A stretch of 41,825 nt of DNA from an uncultured Lachnospiraceae bacterium (GTDB lineage: Bacteria; Bacillota; Clostridia; Lachnospirales; Lachnospiraceae). Of the stretch, positions 24,008 to 30,953 are shown piece by piece; the first letter of the stretch is position 1, and every line of letters begins with the position of its first letter. Below the pieces are notes generated by a model. It was not told the origin of the DNA. It ran no database searches and was given only the letters and a program-made list of their open reading frames with translations. The position numbers and the translations under genes are program-made. The DNA lies in NCBI GenBank assembly GCA_910577165.1, contig CAJTLX010000028.1, positions 247-42,071 of the forward strand, given 5' to 3'.

Positions 24008-26763
24008 AATTTAGCGAGAAATTGCAGGTGTATAAAGAAACACCAAAGGAAAAGGAAAAAATATCTAAGTTTAGGGCAGCTTTTTCCCTGTGGCCGTACC
24101 GGGTTCTTCTGCTTGTTTTTCTGTGGCTGGAACTGTTCTTTTCGGCGGGCTGCCTGATTACACTTTTCGACCTTTCGGTAGATATCCGCCTGTTGTTTAG
24201 CATAGGGGCGATCTGCGGTTTTGTCTGGTTTCTCTTTTTTTCCCTGCATACCGGATGGCGGTATCTTATTTTGGCGATCTTTATCAGCGTGGGAGTTTTT
24301 TGTGGTTTTCATTATTTTGATGCGATGCGGGAGGGACTTTTGTATCTGGGAAAAGCCTTTAACCAGGTCTTTTTTAACTACTACAAAACTTCTCTATTTC
24401 ACATAAAACCTTCGGGGGAAGAAAAATTTTGCTGCGCTATATTTTTGGGGGTTCTTTTGCAGCCCGTCGCCGTTTGCTATGCCTTGTCCTTATTTCGCGC
24501 GCGGGCAAAATTTGCCTCCATGGGATTTCTGGCATTTTTTTCGCTGATTGGACTCGCCGTTGGGCTGATTCCAAAGCCGTTATTTTTTATCGGTGCATTT
24601 TTTTGCGCGCTCTTACAGCTTGCCTTTGCCGGGGCATCCGAATACCTTGTACAGGGTGAAAAAATCAAAAAAGAATATGAGGATGGTCAAAAAAGACGCG
24701 CGAAGATCGCGTTTTTGTTCTGTGTACTCGCCGCACTAATTTGCCTTCCCGTTCTGGGATTTATTGATTCCGATTACTCGCGCAGTACTGCTATGCGCGA
24801 GAAAAAACAGCAGTTACAAGCCGAGATGGAGCGAATTGTCACAATGCCGGTCTGGAAAAAGATTGCGTCGGCTTTCCGCGATTTTTCCCCGTTTTCTGGA
24901 GGGAACAAAGGGGATGGCACGGCACGGATCGGCGGGTTAAACAGCGGAAATTTTTCCCGCGCAGCGAAGATAGGTTTTGATAATGTGACCGCACTGTTTG
25001 TGACTTTGCCGGAACTAAATTTTCCGGTCTATCTGCGCGGTTATACGGGCGCGCGCTACACCGAGGATGGCTGGAAAAAACTGGATGAGGATGCGATAAG
25101 GGAATATGAGAAAATACGTGAAAGATATGGGATGTCTTCCCAGGAACAGGGATATCGTCTGATGGATCTGATTTATCACAACAAAGGTCCTGTGCTGTAT
25201 GAGTACGGGGATCTGAGAGATGAAGCAAAGGTCAGCCGCGGGGAGATGAAGGTGGAGTATGTGACAGCGAACCGGGATTTTGTCTATACCCCGTATTATA
25301 TCAATCCTTTCGAGCGGGGGGAATACCATTGTGAACAGGATGGATATTTGACCAGCCCCACCAGGGAGGAGAGCTATGATTATACTTTCCTCATGCCTTC
25401 CCTAGAATTTCTCTACCGCTTTGGAGAATTGACGGATCTAAAATATAAAATAGTTTATTCTTACATCGGTTATAAGTGGCAGGTGGGAATGGAATCTTCA
25501 CAGTATCTGCAATTTTCCGATGCTTACCGGGATTTTGTGTACAAATATTACACGGAAATCCCGGAGGAAAACAGGGGAGTAAAGGAACTCCTTCCGATCG
25601 CGGACAATGCCCACATCGGCCAGAAAATTCAGGTGGTACAGAATGTCCTCTCACAGTATCAGTATACGCTTGCGCCGGGAGAAATGCCGCCGGATGCCGA
25701 TTTTGTAAATTATTTCCTTTTTGAAAATAAAAAAGGGTACTGCGTACATTTTGCCTCCTCCGCGGTGCTGATGCTGCGAAGCCTTGGTGTTCCGGCGCGC
25801 TATGCGGAAGGGTATCTGATTACGAAGGAGGATATTGCGGGTGCGGAGGCGGTTGCGGCACAGACGATAAGTGAGTGCGAGGAATTGGTCGGAAAAGTCG
25901 AGGGGGATGAAATGGTGTGCAAACCTCCTTCCACAAGGATTGTACTGCAAAAGCGCGTTGATGTCAGAGATTATACCGCTCATGCATGGGTGGAAATCTA
26001 TCTGGAAGAAATTGGATGGGTTCCGGTGGAGATGACCAGCGGTTATATGGAAAATTCTGGGATAAGTCAGCGTCCGGAGGAGATTATGCAGGAGGTAAGT
26101 CAGCTTCCAAGCCCGACCCCATCCCCGACAAGGGAGGCGACACCAACGCCGCGCCCAACCAACACGCCGACTCCTGCCCCGACAATTGATGAGACGGAAG
26201 AGGAAGATGTTTTTGCCAATACGCCGGAACATTCGGAAATTTTAGAGGAAAGTACAATTGCTCCATCGTCAACACAAAGTCCTACTCCCTCGATTTTTCA
26301 GAAGGAAAATGGAACCATGCCAAAACCTGAACATTCCGCGCCATTTCCACTCTGGGCAAAAATTCTTTTTGCCATTGCGTCCCTGTTTTTGTGCTTATTT
26401 TGTTTTCTTCTTTCGCGCTATAAGCTTGTTTGGAAAATAAGAAGCCGAAAGAAAACAAGAAAAAGACAAGTACTTTGGTACTATGCGCAGATGGAGCGTA
26501 TTTTGCACCATATGGGGCTTGTGCCAAAAGAGGCGGAGAGCTATGAGGAATTTGCCGGGCGCGTAGCAAAAAGTGGTGTTGGTGTGGCACTCAATTTCGC
26601 AGGATGTCAGAGAACGGCACTTATGGCGGGCTTTGGAAGAGAACATATCACCAAGGAACAAGCGGATTTTCTTGCCGAAAATTACGAAAAGATGAGAATG
26701 GAATTATTTGGAAAAGCAAAGGGAATCCAAAAATACTACCTGAAATTTATAAAGATTTACTGA
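23992..26763 (+). CDS. Transglutaminase-like membrane protein of the MoxR operon
   Basis: 923 residues. About six transmembrane helices in the first 260 residues, then a large extracytoplasmic part with the transglutaminase core: C584 (KKGYCVHFASS), H664 (YTAHAWVEIYL) and, where many relatives have Asp, E680 (GWVPVEMTSG). A Pro/Thr/Ser-rich low-complexity linker spans roughly residues 700-780 and may cross the wall. One more helix near 790 (LWAKILFAIASLFLCLFCFL) leads to a basic C-terminal cytosolic part of about 120 residues. Its activity may be crosslinking, peptide cleavage or amide hydrolysis on surface proteins; this cannot be decided. With MoxR and DUF58 it forms the known three-gene envelope module. 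Confidence 0.9.
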   Translation: MAGELEFSEKLQVYKETPKEKEKISKFRAAFSLWPYRVLLLVFLWLELFFSAGCLITLFDLSVDIRLLFSIGAICGFVWFLFFSLHTGWRYLILAIFISVGVFCGFHYFDAMREGLLYLGKAFNQVFFNYYKTSLFHIKPSGEEKFCCAIFLGVLLQPVAVCYALSLFRARAKFASMGFLAFFSLIGLAVGLIPKPLFFIGAFFCALLQLAFAGASEYLVQGEKIKKEYEDGQKRRAKIAFLFCVLAALICLPVLGFIDSDYSRSTAMREKKQQLQAEMERIVTMPVWKKIASAFRDFSPFSGGNKGDGTARIGGLNSGNFSRAAKIGFDNVTALFVTLPELNFPVYLRGYTGARYTEDGWKKLDEDAIREYEKIRERYGMSSQEQGYRLMDLIYHNKGPVLYEYGDLRDEAKVSRGEMKVEYVTANRDFVYTPYYINPFERGEYHCEQDGYLTSPTREESYDYTFLMPSLEFLYRFGELTDLKYKIVYSYIGYKWQVGMESSQYLQFSDAYRDFVYKYYTEIPEENRGVKELLPIADNAHIGQKIQVVQNVLSQYQYTLAPGEMPPDADFVNYFLFENKKGYCVHFASSAVLMLRSLGVPARYAEGYLITKEDIAGAEAVAAQTISECEELVGKVEGDEMVCKPPSTRIVLQKRVDVRDYTAHAWVEIYLEEIGWVPVEMTSGYMENSGISQRPEEIMQEVSQLPSPTPSPTREATPTPRPTNTPTPAPTIDETEEEDVFANTPEHSEILEESTIAPSSTQSPTPSIFQKENGTMPKPEHSAPFPLWAKILFAIASLFLCLFCFLLSRYKLVWKIRSRKKTRKRQVLWYYAQMERILHHMGLVPKEAESYEEFAGRVAKSGVGVALNFAGCQRTALMAGFGREHITKEQADFLAENYEKMRMELFGKAKGIQKYYLKFIKIY

Positions 26764-26833
26764 AAGAGGTTTCTTTTTCAGACGATTTGTGATAAAATAA
26801 AAACAAGAAAAAATTGCTAAGGGAGGGTTTGGC

Positions 26834-27451
26834 ATGGATAAAGTAATTACAATCAGCAGACAGTACGGAAGCGGCGGCAGGGAGATTGGCGCGAAGCTGG
26901 CGGAAAAATTTTCCATCCCATTCTACGATAATGAATTGATTACGAGAGCCGCCAAGGAGAGTGGGTTTGCGGAGGCGGCATTTGAAAATGCGGAGAGCAA
27001 AGCGTCAAACAGTCTGCTGTACTCGATTGCGATGGGGATGAATTCTTACGGCAACCAGGAACTTGGATTCTCGCATCTGTCCCTAGATGATCGGATTTAT
27101 CTCGCTCAGTCCGATGTGATCCGCAAGGTGGCGGCGGAAGGTCCCTGCGTAATTGTCGGGCGTTGTGCGGACTATATCTTAAAGGATATGGACAATGTGG
27201 TCAATGTCTTTATTTGGGCGGATATTGATTTTCGGATCGAGCGCGCTATCCGCATCGACGGACTTTCACCGAACAAGGCGGCGGAAAATATCTTAAAGAT
27301 CGACAAGCGGCGCGCGAATTATTACAATTATCACGCAAGCGAGAAATGGGGCAGGGCGGAGAATTACCATCTCGCCGTAAAGAGCAGTTATGGGGGAATT
27401 GATCATGCGGTGGCGTGTATCAAGGCATATATTGAGGGCAGCGGGGACTAG
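26834..27451 (+). CDS. Cytidylate kinase-like family protein
   Basis: 205 residues with a P-loop near the start (ISRQYGSGGREIGAKLA) in the form seen in the cytidylate-kinase-like (AAA_26/Cmk2) family. YDNELITRAAKESG and the lid-like KIDKRRANYYNYHASEKWG are other family marks. These proteins are common in Clostridia beside a separate true CMP kinase, and their substrate is unknown. GGGAGGG lies 7 bp before the ATG. The next gene starts 3 bp after its stop, so the two are co-transcribed. Confidence 0.85.
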   Translation: MDKVITISRQYGSGGREIGAKLAEKFSIPFYDNELITRAAKESGFAEAAFENAESKASNSLLYSIAMGMNSYGNQELGFSHLSLDDRIYLAQSDVIRKVAAEGPCVIVGRCADYILKDMDNVVNVFIWADIDFRIERAIRIDGLSPNKAAENILKIDKRRANYYNYHASEKWGRAENYHLAVKSSYGGIDHAVACIKAYIEGSGD

Positions 27452-27454
27452 TGC

Positions 27455-28690
27455 ATGAAGTGGAAAGATAAGATCAATAAAAGATATGTGCGCCTCGCCG
27501 TCTTCTTTGCGGTGCTGATTCTGATTTACAAGGTGATCGAACAGTTGGCAGACCACGCGCCGGAGATTTTTAGCTCGGTGATGAGTGGGTTAAACTGGCT
27601 GCTTGGAGTGGCAAAGCCGATTATTTTCGGTTTTGTTATGGCATATATTTTAAAGCCCCTCAATGATTTTTTTACCGACCGCTACGCGAAAGTAAAATTT
27701 TTAAAAAAGCATTGTCGTCCGCTTGGTGTGATCACCGTACTTCTCTTGATTATTTTAATTATCACGGCGATCGCGTCAGCGATTGTTTACAGCGTTACGC
27801 ACCAGTTACAGTTTGCCAATATTGATGAGACCTTTAAGGCACTGACCTCTATCGCAAATAGCCTGACCAATTTTTACGAGTCGCTACTTGCGAAACTGAA
27901 CAGTCTTGATATTGGTTCGGAGCAACTAACTGAATCTGTGGGTGAGATTTCCACCGCAGTTATGGGCTTTGTGCAGAATCTGGCAAATGGCGTGATAGGT
28001 TCCGTGTCCGATATTGCAGGCTATGTCACAACGGTAATATTTGGACTGATTATCGGGATCTATTTTATGATCGGCGGGCAGCATATGGTGGCTTATTTTT
28101 CCGAGGTCACAGATGCGGTGCTTAGCGAGCGCGCAAACACAAAGATACGGCATTTTTTAAATGATGTGAACGAAGTATTTTCCGGCTATATTCGCGGTCA
28201 GTTGATGGATGTGGCATTTATGATTGTATCGACAAGTTTTGCGATGATGCTGACCGGCATCAGTCTGGCTCCGATCATTGGACTTTTGACTGGGCTTGCA
28301 AATCTTGTTCCATACTTAGGTCCTTTTGTCGGCTACACCAGCATTATTTTGATTTCTGTGGTTGAGGGCAAATATCAGGTAATGATTGCTTCCCTGATTG
28401 CTCTATTGATTATCCAGACCTTGGACGGAAATATAATTGAGGCGAAATTTATCGGCAAGAGCATCAAGGTACATCCACTTTTAATTGTGATCTTTTTGAT
28501 TTTTGGCAATGCGATCGGCGGGCTTTTGGGGATGCTCCTAGCGGTTCCGGTCGGTGCGTATTTCCAGAAAATGTTTACCAATTATGTGGAGAAGCGCAAA
28601 AATGCAAAGAAATTGTCGCGCGCAAAGCGGGACAGCGTGGTAAATGGGACGGATGAGGAAGCGGAGTATGTGGACGGAACACAGGCATAG
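27455..28690 (+). CDS. AI-2E family (PerM/YtvI-like) membrane permease
   Basis: 411 residues, with about eight hydrophobic segments in the family's arrangement: paired N-terminal helices, a long extracytoplasmic loop (residues about 115-170), then a block of helices with the conserved LVPYLGPFVG and a GNIIEAKFIGKSIKVHPLL stretch. The family includes the AI-2 exporter TqsA, sodium/proton antiporters and the sporulation protein YtvI, so the substrate is open. The C-terminal tail of about 35 residues is charged and cytosolic. It begins 3 bp after the kinase-like gene. Confidence 0.9.
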   Translation: MKWKDKINKRYVRLAVFFAVLILIYKVIEQLADHAPEIFSSVMSGLNWLLGVAKPIIFGFVMAYILKPLNDFFTDRYAKVKFLKKHCRPLGVITVLLLIILIITAIASAIVYSVTHQLQFANIDETFKALTSIANSLTNFYESLLAKLNSLDIGSEQLTESVGEISTAVMGFVQNLANGVIGSVSDIAGYVTTVIFGLIIGIYFMIGGQHMVAYFSEVTDAVLSERANTKIRHFLNDVNEVFSGYIRGQLMDVAFMIVSTSFAMMLTGISLAPIIGLLTGLANLVPYLGPFVGYTSIILISVVEGKYQVMIASLIALLIIQTLDGNIIEAKFIGKSIKVHPLLIVIFLIFGNAIGGLLGMLLAVPVGAYFQKMFTNYVEKRKNAKKLSRAKRDSVVNGTDEEAEYVDGTQA

Positions 28691-28750
28691 TTCATAAGTT
28701 AAAAAAATTTAGTAAAAATAAAAAAGTATAAAAGGGAGAGGAGTATTACA

Positions 28751-29656
28751 TTGGATTATAAGTTGAATACACAATATAAGGATAGACTTTTTTGTTTTTT
28801 CTTTGGAAACGAGAGATATAAAAAGTATGCTTTGTCCTTATATAATGCGTTGAACGGAGTAAATTATAGGGATGAGAGTGAACTGGAGATTGTGACAATT
28901 CGAGATTTCCTTTATATCCGGATGCATAATGATGTCGCGGTTATGCTTTCTGGAAATCTGGAATTATGGGAACACCAGTCAACAGTAAATCCGAATATGC
29001 CAGTGCGCGGGTTGATGTATTTCGCACAATTATATGAGAAGTATATTACGATGGGACACTACAGTCTTTATCGTAATACGCAGATTATGCTTCCGACACC
29101 AAAATATGTCGTATTCTATAATGGAAAGGCTAAACGTCCTGCTGTGGAAAAACTTCGGTTATCAGATGCTTTTTGTAATGAGGATAAGTCCAAAGAGTTT
29201 GAATGGACAGCGACAGTAGTGAATTTAAACCATGAAGATAACAGGGAATTGCTTGAGAAATGTGAGATATTACAGGAATACACAGATCTTGTTATAAATA
29301 TACGCGAGACAAGGAAGCATATGGGAGAAGCAGAGGCGGTAGATAAAGTTGTAGTGGAGTGTATTGAACAGGGTGGGGATTTGGCGGAAATTTTGTTGGC
29401 ACATAGAGCGGAGGTGGTTAATATGTTGCTTGCAGAATTTGATGAAGAAGCATTTGTAAGGGATATTCGAGAAGAAGGAAGAGAAGAGGGCAGAGAGGAA
29501 GGAAGGGCACAAGAAAGAGCCGAGGCTTTGAAAGATTTAATTAAGACATTGCAAAAATTTATAAGTTCGCCGCAGGAATTATACCAGACGATAATTTCAA
29601 ATGAACGCTACAAAGAGTTAACCTTTGAGGAAGTACAAAAAATTGCTAAATTATAA
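28751..29656 (+). CDS. Rpn / PD-(D/E)XK nuclease-family putative transposase
   Basis: 301 residues from a TTG start that follows GGGAGAGGAG. The N-terminal part (YKDRLFCFFFGNERYKKYAL, then ELWEHQSTVNPNMPVRGLMY) matches the Rpn/PDDEXK_2 group, with ExQ in place of the classical ExK. These are recombination-promoting nucleases or transposase-like proteins common in Lachnospiraceae. A charged stretch of three EEGR units near residue 240 leads into a coiled C-terminus. The gene is AT-richer than its neighbours and stands alone between two operons, with a 15-bp perfect inverted repeat 32 bp after the stop. No terminal inverted repeats around the gene were found, so an active mobile element is not shown. 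Confidence 0.85.
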   Translation: MDYKLNTQYKDRLFCFFFGNERYKKYALSLYNALNGVNYRDESELEIVTIRDFLYIRMHNDVAVMLSGNLELWEHQSTVNPNMPVRGLMYFAQLYEKYITMGHYSLYRNTQIMLPTPKYVVFYNGKAKRPAVEKLRLSDAFCNEDKSKEFEWTATVVNLNHEDNRELLEKCEILQEYTDLVINIRETRKHMGEAEAVDKVVVECIEQGGDLAEILLAHRAEVVNMLLAEFDEEAFVRDIREEGREEGREEGRAQERAEALKDLIKTLQKFISSPQELYQTIISNERYKELTFEEVQKIAKL

Positions 29657-29687
29657 ATATTGTGTTTTGATCTAAAAGGATTAGTGA

Positions 29688-29726
29688 ATCGAGTAGGAGG
29701 CGGTTAATCATCGCCTCCTACTCGAT
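29688..29726. terminator. 15-bp perfect inverted repeat
   Basis: ATCGAGTAGGAGGCG (29688-29702) and its exact complement (29712-29726) with a nine-base loop: the most stable hairpin in the window. It is followed by CGTTCAAAG and not by a T-run, so factor-independent termination is uncertain. It separates the Rpn gene from the ABC operon. Confidence 0.65.
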
Positions 29727-29793
29727 CGTTCAAAGAACATAAAAAACTGGCAAAACCGCATAAAAATGACAAAAAATACCCAGTTAAACAAAT

Positions 29794-29811
29794 TGTAACA
29801 TTATGTAACAT
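29794..29811 (+). promoter_or_regulatory. Direct repeat, possible OmpR-family operator upstream of the ABC operon
   Basis: TGTAACAT occurs twice, 10 bp apart (29794-29801 and 29804-29811), about 100 bp before the ABC start. Direct repeats of this kind with one-turn spacing are typical binding sites of OmpR/PhoP/WalR-type regulators. No clear -35/-10 pair could be fixed in the AT-rich sequence after it. Confidence 0.4.
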
Positions 29812-29907
29812 AAAATTAAGAGAAAAGTAAGAAAATCAAAGTGGATTTTTTAATATTTTTATTGTATTTTATTAAGTGATGTATTGACACGGAAAGAGGG
29901 TGAAAAA

Positions 29908-30945
29908 TTGGAAAAAGTGTTGCAGAAAAAAACAGTTGCAAATGGGAAAAGCGAACCTCCGGTAATAGAGATTAAAAATGTGAAGAAGATTTACCGGATG
30001 GGAAGTGAACGCATCTGCGCGGTGGATGATGTGAACTTTGAGATTAATAAAGGTGAGTTCTGCTGTTTGCTTGGGACATCCGGTTCTGGCAAGTCCACGC
30101 TGCTCAATTTGATGGCGGGGATCGAGAAGGCATCAGGTGGGCAGATATTGATTAAGGGCAAGGATGTGCGCAAGATGTCGGAAAAACAGCTTGCGAAATT
30201 CCGGCAGAAATATTTGGGCTTTGTCTTTCAGTCATATAATTTGTTAAATTCCATGACGGCACTTGAAAATGTGGAGTTCCCGCTAGTTTTTAAGCGGGTA
30301 CCCGGACGCAAACGCCGCAAGATGGCGAAGGATATGCTAATTAAGGTTGGTCTTGGCGGGCGCATCAACCATCGTCCGAAACAAATGAGTGGTGGTCAGC
30401 AGCAGCGCGTTGGCATTGCGAGGGCATTTGTGGCAAAACCGGAGATTGTGTTTGCCGATGAGCCGACCGGAAATTTGGATACCAGGACGACGATGGAAGT
30501 AATGAAATTAATCAAGCAGATCGCGAGGGATAATCGCCAGACGATCGTTATGGTCACCCACGATCCGCGCCTTGCAGATTTTGCGGATAAGATCATCCGG
30601 ATTCTCGACGGGAAAATTCAGAGCGTCGATCTGGTGGAGCATCCGATCGATGAGTTTGGGGATGCCGCCGAGCAGACAGCGACCACACAGGAGGAGAATT
30701 CCAGCGATGTACAAAAGGAAACCTCGCCGGAACGTGAGAATACAATATTGAAAGAAAAGCCCGCAGAAGGAAAAGAAAAGCCGGCAGAGATAACCGTCTC
30801 GGAAGCGGAGAGGGCAGTATCGTCAGTTTTGGAAAATTCTGGTAATGAAACGACCGAACAGAAAGAGTGGGGGAAAACAAAGGAGCAAAAGCAGGAGAAA
30901 GTGCCTGCACAGGAAAATAAAAAGAAAGAGGCAGGGCAGAAATGA
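29908..30945 (+). CDS. ABC transporter ATP-binding protein (MacB/LolD type) with acidic tail
   Basis: About 345 residues from a TTG at 29908, preceded by GAGGG; a TTG at 29884 is in frame but worse placed. Walker A GTSGSGKST, Q-loop FQSYN, signature MSGGQQQR, Walker B IVFADEPTGNLD and switch histidine (VTHDP) are all intact, in the MacB/LolD/FtsE subclass that drives mechanotransmission rather than classical transport. After about residue 235 there is an unusual low-complexity tail of some 105 residues rich in Glu, Lys and Thr. The permease partner is not the next gene but lies 3.3 kb downstream after the CARDB-like and small membrane proteins. Its TGA overlaps an ATG of the next gene (30942). 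Confidence 0.93.
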   Translation: MEKVLQKKTVANGKSEPPVIEIKNVKKIYRMGSERICAVDDVNFEINKGEFCCLLGTSGSGKSTLLNLMAGIEKASGGQILIKGKDVRKMSEKQLAKFRQKYLGFVFQSYNLLNSMTALENVEFPLVFKRVPGRKRRKMAKDMLIKVGLGGRINHRPKQMSGGQQQRVGIARAFVAKPEIVFADEPTGNLDTRTTMEVMKLIKQIARDNRQTIVMVTHDPRLADFADKIIRILDGKIQSVDLVEHPIDEFGDAAEQTATTQEENSSDVQKETSPERENTILKEKPAEGKEKPAEITVSEAERAVSSVLENSGNETTEQKEWGKTKEQKQEKVPAQENKKKEAGQK

Positions 30946-30953
30946 GGAGAGGT

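Noticed and set aside
25651..26232. Open frame of 193 codons on the minus strand
   Set aside because: Antisense to the transglutaminase gene, including its Pro/Thr linker; Arg/His-rich composition and no recognisable domain.
28751..29726. Complete insertion sequence around the Rpn gene
   Set aside because: No terminal inverted repeats or target-site duplication were found on both sides of the gene; only the single hairpin after the stop.
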